Under the pieces are notes generated by a model that worked only from the letters and a program-made list of their open reading frames with translations, ran no database searches and was not told the origin of the DNA. The translations under genes were made by a program, and so were the position numbers. Below, one piece after another: positions 9,892-18,473 of a DNA stretch of 40,331 nt (position 1 is its first letter; each line of letters opens with the position of its first letter). Source of the DNA: an uncultured Hyphomicrobiaceae bacterium (GTDB lineage Bacteria > Pseudomonadota > Alphaproteobacteria > Rhizobiales > Hyphomicrobiaceae). The stretch lies in NCBI GenBank assembly GCA_937873575.1, contig CALMPK010000185.1:1-40331 (forward strand). The letters are read 5' to 3'.

Positions 9892-10537
9892 CGCCGTGCT
9901 CGCGCAGCACGATAGCGATGGCGGCACGCAGTTCGTCGATGCCGCGGCTCTTCTCCGAAGATGTCGAAAGCACGTGCGGGAACGCCGCCGGATGCTTGGC
10001 GAGCAGCAGCTCCGTCGCCTCGATCAAGCTGGCGAGCGCCCGCTCCGGAATCTTGTCCGCCTTGGTCAGCACCACCTGATAGGAAACCGCGGCGGTATCG
10101 AGAAGCTCGAGGATGGACGTGTCGACGGCTTTGATACCGTGCCGGCTGTCGATCAACAGATAGACGCGGGCGAGGCTGCGGCGGCCGCGCAGATAGTCGC
10201 GCACGAGCCGGGTCCAGGCATCGACCTTTTCCTTCGGTGCCTTGGCGAAGCCGTAGCCCGGCATATCGACCAGCGATACCGGCGCGGTGGCGGTGACGAA
10301 GAAGTTCAGCTCCTGCGTGCGTCCCGGCGTGTTCGACGTTCGCGCCAATCCGCCTTGCCGGACGAGCGCGTTGATGAGGCTCGATTTGCCGACGTTCGAC
10401 CGCCCGGCGAAGGCGATCTCGACGAGCTCGGCCGCGGGCAGGAACTCCAGCGACGGCACGCCCTTGGCGAAGGTCCATTCGCGCTCGAACAGCAGCCGCC
10501 CGGCATCGAGGTCGTCGTCGGAGAACTCCACGGCCAC
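9881..10537 (-). CDS. engB: Ribosome biogenesis GTP-binding protein YihA/YsxC (EngB)
   Basis: A 218-residue TrmE-Era-EngA-YihA-type GTPase needed for large-subunit ribosome assembly. The G1 loop GRSNVGKSS (residues 45-53), G3 in DMPGYGFA and G4 TKAD are all present, with the typical '[15 protein letters not shown]' switch I. The start is a GTG preceded by GGGAGAGACA. It is the last gene of the leftward rpmH-rnpA-yidC-engB set, separated from yidC by 97 bp that contain a repeat hairpin. It overlaps the end of the convergent proline-rich gene by 11 bp. Confidence 0.95.
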   Translation of the reverse strand: MAVEFSDDDLDAGRLLFEREWTFAKGVPSLEFLPAAELVEIAFAGRSNVGKSSLINALVRQGGLARTSNTPGRTQELNFFVTATAPVSLVDMPGYGFAKAPKEKVDAWTRLVRDYLRGRRSLARVYLLIDSRHGIKAVDTSILELLDTAAVSYQVVLTKADKIPERALASLIEATELLLAKHPAAFPHVLSTSSEKSRGIDELRAAIAIVLREHGVTV

Positions 10538-10567
10538 TGTCTCTCCCGATATGGAGCCCGAAAAGCG

Positions 10568-10594
10568 TCATGGCCGGGCGGGTCCCGGCCATGA
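10568..10594. repeat. REP-like hairpin of the Rhizobiales 'MAGTRPAMT' type
   Basis: TCATGGCCGGG and CCCGGCCATGA form a perfect 11-bp inverted repeat around a 5-nt loop, between yidC and engB. One reading frame through it spells MAGTRPAMT, a pattern familiar from dispersed intergenic repeats in Rhizobiales. It may form an RNA hairpin in the transcript that tunes engB expression; that part is inference. Confidence 0.65.
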
Positions 10595-10634
10595 GGCGAA
10601 CGATCGATCGGCCAGCGCGGGCGGCCGCTACCGG

Positions 10635-12557
10635 CTACTTCTTCGCTTTGCCGGCGCCGAGCAGTCTCATGATCGGCGAGAACGTCGATATGATGTTCTG
10701 CTTCAGCGGGATCTCGGTGCCCTGACGCTTCATGATCATCGACTGCTGGAGAATGGAAAGCACGTTGTTCCAGGCCCAGTAGATGACGAGGCCGGCGGGG
10801 AACGACGCCAGCAGGAACGTGAAGAGCACCGGCATCCAGTTGAAGATCATCTGCTGCGTCGGGTCCGGCTGCTTCGGATTGAGCTGCATCTGGACCCACA
10901 TCGTGATGCCCATGATGACCGGCCAGACACCGATGGCGAGATAGGCCGGCGCCGTGTACGGCAGCAAGCCGAACAGGTTCAGCAGCGACGTCGGATCGGG
11001 TGCCGAGAGGTCCTTGATCCAGCCGTAGAAGGGCGCGTGACGCATGTCGATGGTCACGAACAGCACCTTGTAGAGCGCGAAGAACACCGGGATCTGCAGA
11101 AGGATCGGCAGGCAGCCCGCGAGCGGATTGATCTTTTCCTTCTGATAGAGCGCCATCAGCTCCTGCTGCTGGCGCGCCTTGTCGTCCTTGAAGCGTTCGC
11201 GCAGCTTTTCCATCTCGGGCTGCAGCTTCTTCATCTTCGCCATCGACTCGTAGCTCTTGTTGGCGAGCGGGAAGAACGCGGCCTTCACGATCACCGTCGT
11301 GACGAGGATGGCGATGCCGAAGTTCCCGATCAGGCCGTAGAGGAAGTCGATCAGGTGGAACAGCGGCTTGGTGATGAAGTAGAACCAGCCCCAGTCGATC
11401 ATCAGATCGAACTGCTTGATGCCGAGCTTTTCCTGGTACGCCTCGATGAGCTGCACCTTCTTCGCGCCGGCGTAGAGATGCGAGGTGGTCGAATGGCTCT
11501 GGCCGTTGGCGACGGTCACTCCGTCGAGCAGATAGTCGGCCTGATAGGTCTCGGCGCCGAGCCCGGCGATCTTCGGCCTGCCGGTGAGATTGGCGCGGTA
11601 GGTGAGCTGCTGATCGGGGATCAGCGCCGCCGCCCAATACTTCTCCGTGATGCCGAGCCAGCCGCCGGTCAAGCCGGAGAGCGACTTCTGCTTGTCGGGC
11701 TTCAGCGCGTCGGCAAACGTGATTTCCTGCAAGCCTTCCTTGCCGGCGACGCCGATCAGGCCTTCGTGGAGAATGAAGAAGCCTTGAATCAGCGGCGTGC
11801 CGTAGCGGTGCACGCGGGCATAGGGAAAGAGCTTCGCATCGGCGCCCGAGGCGTTCTCGACGCCATCGGTGACGGTGAACATGTAGTTGGCATCGAGCGC
11901 GATCGTGCGGCGGAAGGTGAGGCCGGCGCCATTGTTCCACGTCAGCTTGACGGGCGTCTCGGGCGTCAGCGTACCGCTGCCCTCCTGCGACCACACCGTA
12001 TCGCTCGCCGGAACCTTGATGGCGCTCGTCTCGCCCACCCAGCCGAACTCGGCGAAATAGGGTTCCGGCGCGCCCGACGGCGAGAACAGCGGGACGTTGG
12101 CGCTCTTGGGATCGACCGTCTCGCGGTACTTGACCAGAACGAGATCGTCGATGCGGCCGCCCTTGAGCGGGATCGAGCCGATCAGGGAGGGGGTCCTGAT
12201 CTCGATGCGCCCGCCGCCTTGCAGCGCTTCGGCGCGCGTGCTGCTGCGGGCGGCAGCGGCGACCGCGGACGGCGCTGCGGGCCCCCCCGACGCGGTGGTG
12301 CCGGGTGCCGGCGGCGCCACGGGCGTCGCGGCGGGCGGGGCTACCGGTGAAGTCGTGGAGGGCGAGGTCGTGCCGGGTGCGGGCGCTGCGGGGTGCGCCG
12401 CATCGGCGGGCTTCGCCTTCTCGCTCGCCGCCAGACGCTCCTTCTCGGCCTGCATCTGCGGCCCGGCATAGAAATACTGCCAGCCAAACAGCACCGCCAT
12501 CGACAGGCCGATGGCGATCATGATGTTGTTCTGGTTCTCGGGCTCGCGGTGGTTCAT
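10635..12557 (-). CDS. yidC: Membrane protein insertase YidC
   Basis: A 640-residue Oxa1/YidC insertase of the Gram-negative long form. An N-terminal membrane anchor (about residues 8-28) is followed by an Ala/Pro-rich linker, the large periplasmic beta-domain (about 100-380) and the conserved five-helix core starting at 'DWGWFYFITKPLFHLIDFLYGLIGN'. The cytoplasmic coiled region 'MAKMKKLQPEMEKLRERFKDD' and 'QQELMALYQKEKINPLAGCLP' are typical, as is the Lys-rich tail. The ATG at 12557 has GAGGCG upstream. It follows rnpA on the same strand after an unusually long gap of 226 bp in which no YidD is visible. Confidence 0.97.
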   Translation of the reverse strand: MNHREPENQNNIMIAIGLSMAVLFGWQYFYAGPQMQAEKERLAASEKAKPADAAHPAAPAPGTTSPSTTSPVAPPAATPVAPPAPGTTASGGPAAPSAVAAAARSSTRAEALQGGGRIEIRTPSLIGSIPLKGGRIDDLVLVKYRETVDPKSANVPLFSPSGAPEPYFAEFGWVGETSAIKVPASDTVWSQEGSGTLTPETPVKLTWNNGAGLTFRRTIALDANYMFTVTDGVENASGADAKLFPYARVHRYGTPLIQGFFILHEGLIGVAGKEGLQEITFADALKPDKQKSLSGLTGGWLGITEKYWAAALIPDQQLTYRANLTGRPKIAGLGAETYQADYLLDGVTVANGQSHSTTSHLYAGAKKVQLIEAYQEKLGIKQFDLMIDWGWFYFITKPLFHLIDFLYGLIGNFGIAILVTTVIVKAAFFPLANKSYESMAKMKKLQPEMEKLRERFKDDKARQQQELMALYQKEKINPLAGCLPILLQIPVFFALYKVLFVTIDMRHAPFYGWIKDLSAPDPTSLLNLFGLLPYTAPAYLAIGVWPVIMGITMWVQMQLNPKQPDPTQQMIFNWMPVLFTFLLASFPAGLVIYWAWNNVLSILQQSMIMKRQGTEIPLKQNIISTFSPIMRLLGAGKAKK

Positions 12558-12783
12558 TCGGCGCCTCGGTGCGGGCAGTCTGAATTGGGATCAGGGCACG
12601 TCCACGCCGCGCGAAGCAGCCGAGGCATATCGGGACGAGCGCAACGCCCCCTGAGTGATGGAACGAGCGCGGAACCCGTGTCCCCACGCATCGCTAGTGT
12701 GGCATGTGGAGGCCATACTCCGGCATCCCCAGGGGGGCGCCGGACAGGCGCCGCCTTGTATGTGCCGCGCCGAGCCACCCCAA

Positions 12784-13218
12784 TCAACCCGGTTTCGGAC
12801 GGCGCTTGTCGCGGCGGGGCCTGTGCACCCGCTCGAACGCTTCCGCCAGATCTCGAGCGAGCGCCCCGAACTCGCAATCGAGCGCGGCGGCACGGGCGTA
12901 CAGCACGTAATCGAAACCGCCTCTGCAGCGCGATCCCGCAACCTGCTCCACGGCGGCCCGCAACCGGCGCCGTATGCGATTGCGCTTGACCGCGCCACCG
13001 AGCTTTTTCGTGACCGTGTAGCCGAACCGGAAGGGCCCTAGCCCCGAGTCGTCGGCCGCCGTCTGCCCCAAGGCGACTTCGTCCGGCGATCCAGCGGTCC
13101 CGACCGGCGCAGCGTTGCGACGCTGTCGCGCCTCGACCGTCACGCTCGGTGTCGACCAGCGGGCTCCGCCGCGAACAGCTAGGAACTCGGGCCGCTTCTT
13201 GATGGTCGGGTAAGCCAC
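12784..13218 (-). CDS. rnpA: Ribonuclease P protein component
   Basis: A 144-residue basic protein, the protein subunit of RNase P that matures tRNA 5' ends. It begins 'IKKRPEFLAVRGG' and carries the RNR signature in 'KKLGGAVKRNRIRRRLRAA'. It starts with GTG, 44 bp beyond the rpmH stop. Between the first strand and 'FRFGYTVTKK' there is a hydrophilic insertion of about 20 residues (around 'GTAGSPDEVALGQTAADD') not present in most RnpA, making it slightly long. Co-transcription with rpmH and yidC is the conserved bacterial arrangement. Confidence 0.95.
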   Translation of the reverse strand: MAYPTIKKRPEFLAVRGGARWSTPSVTVEARQRRNAAPVGTAGSPDEVALGQTAADDSGLGPFRFGYTVTKKLGGAVKRNRIRRRLRAAVEQVAGSRCRGGFDYVLYARAAALDCEFGALARDLAEAFERVHRPRRDKRRPKPG

Positions 13219-13262
13219 GAAGCCACGCTCGCCGGAGGCACCCCGCCTCCGACCGAAAAACG

Positions 13263-13397
13263 TCAGGCGCTCAGGCGCTTACGGCCCTTCGCGCGGCGCC
13301 GGTTGATGACGCGCATGCCGCCCTTGGTCAGCATGCGGGCGCGGAAGCCATGACGGCGCTTACGCACCAGCCGGCTCGGTTGATAGGTCCGTTTCAC
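13263..13397 (-). CDS. rpmH: 50S ribosomal protein L34
   Basis: A 44-residue protein beginning with a GTG codon and then [18 protein letters not shown], followed by '[23 protein letters not shown]', which is the complete L34 sequence. GGAG lies about 9 nt before the start. It is the first gene of the leftward operon. Confidence 0.97.
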   Translation of the reverse strand: MKRTYQPSRLVRKRRHGFRARMLTKGGMRVINRRRAKGRKRLSA

Positions 13398-13525
13398 GTC
13401 ACGTTCTCCGTTGAGCGACCCCGGGGCTGAACTGGCAACCGCCGGAAAAATCTAGTCTATTCGCGCGGACGGCTCGGGCACGAGGCTGCGCGATGCCAGG
13501 ACAGGCATAATAGGAAAGCTCGCGC

Positions 13526-13554
13526 CTTATATGGGCAGCCCTGTGCGAAGTCAA
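13526..13554 (-). promoter_or_regulatory. Sigma-70 promoter of the rpmH-rnpA-yidC-engB operon
   Basis: On the minus strand TTGACT (13554-13549) and TATAAG (13531-13526) are separated by exactly 17 bp, about 130 bp upstream of rpmH. It is one of the best consensus matches in the window and implies a leader of about 120 nt. Confidence 0.75.
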
Positions 13555-13970
13555 TTGCGTCGGGCCGCGGCCAGTGCGCCGCGACGGGCAGGCTGCACGA
13601 TCAGGTGCGAAAGCCGGTGCCCCGGCGCCAAGTCGTGCGACCTGCGTCGTCCGTCTACACTTATCATGCACGCGGATTGGAGCGATACCGCGGGCAGCGC
13701 GAGGTGACGTGTTGGATAATCCCATTCGCAACCTAAGGTGATACGACCTGCGCTGGAATCGTGGCCGCGGTCCATCGAGGTCGACAATCGCGCTCTCGAG
13801 CTCGAGCAGTCGAATCGCGCTGTCGCCCGGAGCGCGGGGCGGGTCCATTTCGGCCAATAGCTCCCGATACGGGTTCTCCGTGCTCGAAACCGAGGGCAAG
13901 CACGAACCGTGCGCCCCAGCCGCGATGCGGCGCCATGGGTGGCGCGACCGGGACACTCCCCACCGCCCGC
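13555..13970. other. Intergenic region without convincing gene
   Basis: About 415 bp between the rpmH promoter and the end of the Crp-family gene. Several frames are open on both strands, but none has a ribosome site together with recognisable protein character. No RNA gene or repeat was recognised. Confidence 0.5.
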
Positions 13971-14765
13971 CTACTCGAGATCCTGCGACAGTGCTTCCGG
14001 CCGCTCGATATGAATGCGCCCGCGATCGATGCGGATGATTCCCGCCTTGTGAAAGCGGGCGAGCGTGCTCGTGACCCATTGGCGCGTCGAGCCGACGATC
14101 GAGGCGAGTTGCTCGTGTGTGATGCGCTTGTCGATGACCAGATGCGAGCCCGCCTCCTGCCGCTCGACCGACGCCAGTATGATGAGAAGCTGGGCGAGAC
14201 GTTCGGTGACGGAGCGCGTGCCGAGCATCTGCACGAGCGCCGAATAGCACTTACCCTTGGCGACCAGCCCCTCGATCAACGCTACCGCGAACGCCGGCAC
14301 GGTCATGGCGAGTTGCTTGAGCTTGGCCGCCGGCAGATAGGACAGACGCGACGGCTCGACGACGACGGCGGACCACATGTGAACGCCACCGCCGAATACC
14401 TCGGGCCCACCGATGAAGTGGCCCGGCGTCCAATAGGCGAGGGTGATCTCTCGACCCGAAGGCCCGGCGTAGTAGATGCGCACGCGGCCGGAATCGATGA
14501 GGAAGATCCCGCTGTGGATGTCACCCTGCAAGAAGACGCTGTTGCCGGGCTGAAACAGCATGGGCGACGCGAATTTCCTGACGGCGTTGATTTCGTTCAG
14601 AGTCAAACGATCGAGGAAGCCGGCCCCCTGGTCGATCTCCGACAACACCTCGGAGAGATAGACCGCCGAGCCCGCCCTCGATTTCTGCGCGCCTGCTTCG
14701 CCATCGCGATCGCAAGCGCTGACGACCCTGATACGCGACCTGCTTTCCATCTCCGTCACCGGCAT
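13971..14765 (-). CDS. Crp/Fnr family transcriptional regulator
   Basis: A 264-residue regulator. Residues about 50-170 form the cyclic-nucleotide-type beta-barrel ('NSVFLQGDIHSGIFLIDSGRVRIYY', 'REITLAYWTPGHFIGG'), and residues about 180-255 a winged helix ('ITHEQLASIVGSTRQWVTSTLARF'). The N-terminal Cys cluster of FNR proper is absent, so it is not an obvious oxygen-sensing FNR, and a CRP-like cAMP site is not clear. It follows the ABC ATPase gene by 39 bp on the same strand and so may be co-transcribed with the importer and sense the same or a related signal. The effector is unknown. Confidence 0.88.
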   Translation of the reverse strand: MPVTEMESRSRIRVVSACDRDGEAGAQKSRAGSAVYLSEVLSEIDQGAGFLDRLTLNEINAVRKFASPMLFQPGNSVFLQGDIHSGIFLIDSGRVRIYYAGPSGREITLAYWTPGHFIGGPEVFGGGVHMWSAVVVEPSRLSYLPAAKLKQLAMTVPAFAVALIEGLVAKGKCYSALVQMLGTRSVTERLAQLLIILASVERQEAGSHLVIDKRITHEQLASIVGSTRQWVTSTLARFHKAGIIRIDRGRIHIERPEALSQDLE

Positions 14766-14804
14766 CGCCCACCAAAATCTCGCATTGGAATACCGCCTCG
14801 CGCG

Positions 14805-15674
14805 TCAGGTGTTCTGCTGGTCGAACGCGCGCATGCTTTCCTGCTTGATGCGCTCGTGGCAGAGCCGCTTGATGCGCATGAAATCCTCGTCGAGCGCGAT
14901 GTCGGGATCGCGCGGACGCGGCAAGCGGACCGGAATATCGGCGATGATCTTGCCAGGGCTCGCACTCATCACCAGCACGCGATCGCCGAGGAATACGGCC
15001 TCGTCGATGTCGTGCGTGACGAACAAGACGGTGATACCGAACTCGCCCCAGATCTTGAGCAGGTTCTCTTGCATGACGTGCCGCGTCTGGCTGTCCAGCG
15101 CTCCGAAAGGCTCGTCCATGAGAAGCACGCTCGGATAGTTGGCGAGGGCGCGCGCAATGCCGACGCGCTGCTGCATGCCGCCGGAAAGCTCCGCCGGATA
15201 GCGCTTCGCGAATTTCGTCAGACCGACCATGTCGATGAACGTGTCGGCGATGGCCTCGGGCGTCGGGCTCGCTCGGCCGAGAATGCGCGGGCCGAACGCA
15301 ACGTTCTCGCGCACCGTCTTCCAAGGAAACAAGGAGTATTGCTGGAACACCATGCCGCGGTCCGGGCCAGGGCCCGTCACCGCTTTCCCATCGAGCAGAA
15401 CCTGCCCCCGGGTCGGTTTCACGTATCCGGCGACGGCGTTGAGGAGCGTCGATTTCCCGCATCCGGACGGCCCCAGGATACAGACGAACTCGCCTGGTTT
15501 GATCTCGATCGAGGTCTCGGAAACGGCAAGGTGATGCTGCTCTCCACGGCCGAACGAGATCGACACATTGTCGATTTTGATGTTGCCAGTGTCGGGCTTG
15601 ACCCGCGGCTGTTTTGGCATGACAGGAACCGTTTGTGCTGCCGCGGTTGCATTGAACTTGATGATGTTGAGCAT
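14805..15674 (-). CDS. ABC transporter ATP-binding protein, nitrate/sulfonate/taurine type
   Basis: A 289-residue ATPase subunit. Walker A GPSGCGKST (residues 68-76), the signature LSGGMQQRVGIARAL (from about 163), Walker B VLLMDEPFGALD (from about 185) and the switch 'VLFVTHDIDEAV' are all intact. Sequence character places it with TauB, SsuB and NrtD, which energise import of taurine, alkanesulfonates or nitrate. GGGAGGCCGATC precedes the ATG at 15674. It begins 13 bp beyond the permease stop. The substrate is not decided by this subunit. Confidence 0.95.
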   Translation of the reverse strand: MLNIIKFNATAAAQTVPVMPKQPRVKPDTGNIKIDNVSISFGRGEQHHLAVSETSIEIKPGEFVCILGPSGCGKSTLLNAVAGYVKPTRGQVLLDGKAVTGPGPDRGMVFQQYSLFPWKTVRENVAFGPRILGRASPTPEAIADTFIDMVGLTKFAKRYPAELSGGMQQRVGIARALANYPSVLLMDEPFGALDSQTRHVMQENLLKIWGEFGITVLFVTHDIDEAVFLGDRVLVMSASPGKIIADIPVRLPRPRDPDIALDEDFMRIKRLCHERIKQESMRAFDQQNT

Positions 15675-15687
15675 GATCGGCCTCCCT

Positions 15688-16668
15688 CTACCGGGCCTTG
15701 CGCTGCCACTTGAGGAATGGTGCCATCAACAGACGCACCGCGAGTGTGGACGCCGTGCCGAGCAGGCCGATCGTCAACATTCCAACGATGATGTCGTCGT
15801 ATTTGATGAGGTGATAGGCGGTCCACGTGAAGTACCCGATGCCGTATTGGCCGGAGATGATTTCACCCGCGAGCAGAGAGAACCACGCGACGCCCATGCC
15901 CACTGCGAGGCCAGTCGCAATATTCGGCAGCGCGGCGGGAAGCACGACATGACGGAAGATCTGCATGCGACCCGCGCCGAGCGATCGCGCCGCACGCACC
16001 AGCACCTCCGGTGTCTGCTCGACTCCTGAAACCGTGTTCAGGATGATCGGGAACAAGGCGCCGAGGTATGTGATGTAGATGATCGATCCCTCTTCCGTCG
16101 GCCACATCAGGATCGCGAGCGGAATCCATGCAACCGCCGGGATCGGACGAAAGAGCTCCACGAAAGGCATGACGAGATCGTTCGCCAGTCTGGAACGGCC
16201 CATAACCAGGCCAAGCGAGATGCCGACGACGGCCGCCAGGGCATACGCGATGACGATCCGCTGCATGCTGACGGCGATGTGCTTGTAGAACATGCTGCCG
16301 GAGAGCTGCTTCATCAGCGACGCCCAGACTTCGGACGGGGCCGCGACGTTCTCGAAGTTGACGTACCAGTTGAAGTCGTTCGCCACGGCGAAATGCCAGA
16401 CGATGACGCCGAGCGCCAACGCCAATGACCGCCGGAACCACGTCATGACGAAGCTCGGTCCGACCAGCACCTGAACGATGCGCGTGAGAAGCCCCGGCTC
16501 ATCGGAGCGGCCTAATCTGTCAACCACGTCCTCGCGCGGTGACGCGCCGGTGGTGCTCGCGTCGCCCGATGTGCCGGCATCGACGGCCGTTTCCTTGGAG
16601 TGGTGTTGCCGGTCGCCCGGCTCTTCGGCTACCGCGTGGGCGAGGTTCTGCGGCATCACAGGCTCCAT
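15688..16668 (-). CDS. ABC transporter permease, TauC/SsuC/NrtB type
   Basis: Up to 326 residues; a second ATG at 16656 with GGAG upstream would give 322. The first about 75 residues are a hydrophilic, Asp/Thr/Ser-rich cytoplasmic extension unusual for the family. About six membrane helices follow from 'FRRSLALALGVIVWHF'. The EAA loop lies in 'EVLVRAARSLGAGRMQIFRHVVLPAALPNIATGL', where the ATPase docks. The closing 'LLMAPFLKWQRKAR' is typical. It is the middle gene of the binding-protein, permease, ATPase set, separated by 84 bp from the binding-protein gene. Confidence 0.93.
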   Translation of the reverse strand: MEPVMPQNLAHAVAEEPGDRQHHSKETAVDAGTSGDASTTGASPREDVVDRLGRSDEPGLLTRIVQVLVGPSFVMTWFRRSLALALGVIVWHFAVANDFNWYVNFENVAAPSEVWASLMKQLSGSMFYKHIAVSMQRIVIAYALAAVVGISLGLVMGRSRLANDLVMPFVELFRPIPAVAWIPLAILMWPTEEGSIIYITYLGALFPIILNTVSGVEQTPEVLVRAARSLGAGRMQIFRHVVLPAALPNIATGLAVGMGVAWFSLLAGEIISGQYGIGYFTWTAYHLIKYDDIIVGMLTIGLLGTASTLAVRLLMAPFLKWQRKAR

Positions 16669-16752
16669 TCTTGTCGTCGCCTCGTCTAGCGCCTTGCTTC
16701 GAGTGGAACTGGCAATCGGGAGGAACGCCGCGCGCTCCCCCCGCCACGGCCA

Positions 16753-18123
16753 TCACGAGGACAGCGCCGACCAGAGCACGAGATTGCCCTTGCTCTTCGA
16801 TGCGAAGGTCTCGGCCTCGCCCTTCTTCATGAAGGGCGTCAGAGCGCCATCGGTCGCTTGGATATAGAAGGCCACGTGACCGAACAGCTTGAGCCCGGTA
16901 GCCTTGTCGTAGACGTAGGTGGCGAATACGTTCTTGCCCGCCTGCTTGGCCTCCTTGTAGGCCGCCATCATGGCCTTGACGCTGTCGAAGTTCTTGATGC
17001 CCTCGCCGTCGATCCACATTTCGGCAGGCGGCAGCGACGGCGCATCCGGCACCGAGGTGACGACGGACTTCAGCACCTCGTCATACTTCTGACCCTTCGC
17101 CTCGAACGCCTTCTTGACGAACGAGTGGTCGACCCAGCGGGCGAAATCGAGCGGCGGGATCTCCTTCTCCTTCGCCAGCAGCGAGTGGTCGTACTTCAAA
17201 GCATCGTCCCACTGCGGCTTGATCGACGCCTCGAACGTCGAGATGCCGTCTTTGGAGAAGTAGAGGTAGAGAACCTCCTTCTCGATGCCGGTCCACTCGG
17301 AGACCTTGGTGGCGGCGAGCACGGGGTCCGCAGCGATCCAGGCCTGCGCCTCCATCGTCGCGTTCACGTAGGCATCGACGATTTCGGGATATTTGTCGGC
17401 GAAGCTCTTCGTGACGACGGTTCCGTGGAACGTGGGAATACCGGCTTCGCTACCGTCGTAGATCTTGCGCCCGGTGCCGCGGAACTCCATGACCTCGGAC
17501 CAAGGGCAGAAGTCGGCATGCGCATCGACCTTGCCCTGCGCGATATTCGTCACGCCGATGGGCGGCGCCTGGCCGACGAGGCCGACCTTTTCGAATAGCC
17601 CGGCATCCCTCAGCACCTTGAGCGTCATGCCCCACGCGGCGCTGCCGATCGGGGTCGAGATCGTCTTGCCAGCGAGCTGTTCGAGCGAGAACACATCCGA
17701 CGCGACGGGGACGACGATACCGTTGCCCGTGCCCTTCAGATTGTAGCCGGTAACGGCGATGAAGCGGCTCTCATCCTTGCCGGCCTTCTGGAAATTGGCG
17801 CCGTTGACGATGAGCGGGTAGTCGCCCATGACACCGAACTGCAGCTTGCCGGCCAGCATCTGATTGGTGATGGGCGGGCCGGACGTGTAGTCCTGGTAGA
17901 CGATCTCGTAGGTGGCTCCGGCGTATTTCCCGTCCTTCGGCAGATGCTTCTCGAGCAGCTTGAGCTTCTCGAGGATGATGCCGCCGGGCACGGTGTTCGT
18001 CACCGTACTCTGGTGACCGATCCCAATGGCGATGGATTCGGCGCTGGCGCTGGTCGTCAAAGCGGCCAGCAGACAAAAGGCCGACGAAGTGAAGCTGGTC
18101 AGAAGGGCTTTTCTTGCTCGCAT
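16753..18123 (-). CDS. ABC transporter substrate-binding protein, NrtA/TauA-like
   Basis: A 456-residue exported protein. The ATG at 18123 is chosen because GAGGAGAG lies just upstream; it gives a clean signal peptide (RARK, then a hydrophobic core, ending near 'TTSASAES'). The mature protein begins 'IAIGIGHQSTVTNTVPGG' and contains 'AGKLQFGVMGDYPLIVNG' and 'AWGMTLKVLRDAGLFEKVGLV', the two-lobe architecture of periplasmic nitrate/sulfonate/taurine/aromatic-acid binding proteins. At about 430 mature residues it is longer than TauA or SsuA (about 300) and closer in size to NrtA. The ligand cannot be read. The neighbouring AprBA-like redox genes suggest that the imported compound is oxidised or reduced there. 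A sigma-54 promoter lies just upstream. Confidence 0.9.
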   Translation of the reverse strand: MRARKALLTSFTSSAFCLLAALTTSASAESIAIGIGHQSTVTNTVPGGIILEKLKLLEKHLPKDGKYAGATYEIVYQDYTSGPPITNQMLAGKLQFGVMGDYPLIVNGANFQKAGKDESRFIAVTGYNLKGTGNGIVVPVASDVFSLEQLAGKTISTPIGSAAWGMTLKVLRDAGLFEKVGLVGQAPPIGVTNIAQGKVDAHADFCPWSEVMEFRGTGRKIYDGSEAGIPTFHGTVVTKSFADKYPEIVDAYVNATMEAQAWIAADPVLAATKVSEWTGIEKEVLYLYFSKDGISTFEASIKPQWDDALKYDHSLLAKEKEIPPLDFARWVDHSFVKKAFEAKGQKYDEVLKSVVTSVPDAPSLPPAEMWIDGEGIKNFDSVKAMMAAYKEAKQAGKNVFATYVYDKATGLKLFGHVAFYIQATDGALTPFMKKGEAETFASKSKGNLVLWSALSS

Positions 18124-18144
18124 CACGCTCTCCTCGGGCAAGTG

Positions 18145-18153
18145 GCGACTTGT
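18145..18153. promoter_or_regulatory. Copy of repeated 9-mer GCGACTTGT near the ABC operon start
   Basis: GCGACTTGT (ACAAGTCGC on the coding strand) lies between the predicted sigma-54 transcription start and the ribosome site. The same 9-mer occurs twice more, inverted to each other, at 18362-18370 and 18404-18412. A shared operator is an inference. Confidence 0.35.
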
Positions 18154-18174
18154 CTGAAGTGACCTTTCTTAACC

Positions 18175-18191
18175 CGCAACCTGCGTGCCAA
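18175..18191 (-). promoter_or_regulatory. Sigma-54 (RpoN) promoter of the ABC importer operon
   Basis: On the minus strand the sequence reads TTGGCACG-CAGG-TTGCG, with exactly 10 bp between the GG of the -24 box and the GC of the -12 box. This matches the RpoN consensus at nearly every position. The predicted start is about 40 nt before the binding-protein ATG. RpoN promoters require an enhancer-binding activator; none is encoded in this window. Confidence 0.7.
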
Positions 18192-18265
18192 AATGCGACC
18201 CACGCCCTGGGGGATTCGAACAACCCGTTACCGCACCGGGATTTTTTCGAACGCGGCCGGCAACT

Positions 18266-18278
18266 CGATCAGTGATCG
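18266..18278. promoter_or_regulatory. 13-bp palindrome in the activator position of the sigma-54 promoter
   Basis: CGATCAGTGATCG is a perfect inverted repeat about a central G, about 75-90 bp upstream of the -24 box. This is a usual distance for an enhancer-binding protein site, but it could equally be a GntR operator. Confidence 0.4.
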
Positions 18279-18361
18279 CCGCAACGGCGTCGTGATACTT
18301 CGTAAGGCGCACTGACCGCTGCTTATGCACACAACGACGCAGGCTGGATCGAAACCGCAAT

Positions 18362-18412
18362 ACAAGTCGCTTCAATCGCGGCTTCATCGGCCGGGCCCGC
18401 ACAGCGACTTGT
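18362..18412. repeat. 10-bp inverted repeat ACAAGTCGCT / AGCGACTTGT
   Basis: The arms at 18362-18371 and 18403-18412 are perfect reverse complements separated by 31 bp, in the region between the GntR terminator and the sigma-54 promoter. A third 9-bp copy lies at 18145-18153. The layout suggests paired regulator sites and possible DNA looping. Confidence 0.45.
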
Positions 18413-18473
18413 CCCGCGCCGGGGAGGTCCGTCGGTGCTGCGATCGTCAGGGGCATGGGCGCTGGAAACAGAA

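Noticed and set aside
10287-12350. 687-residue open frame on the + strand opposite yidC
   Set aside because: It is antisense to a clearly conserved yidC, is very rich in Arg/His/Glu/Leu as expected from reading GC-rich codons backwards, and has no family character.
10306-12687. 793-residue minus-strand frame overlapping yidC and engB
   Set aside because: It runs out of frame through both conserved genes and is an Arg/Ala/Pro-rich shadow.
13761-15713. 650-residue + strand frame opposite the Crp and ABC ATPase genes
   Set aside because: Both minus-strand genes show intact family motifs; this frame has none and lacks a ribosome site.
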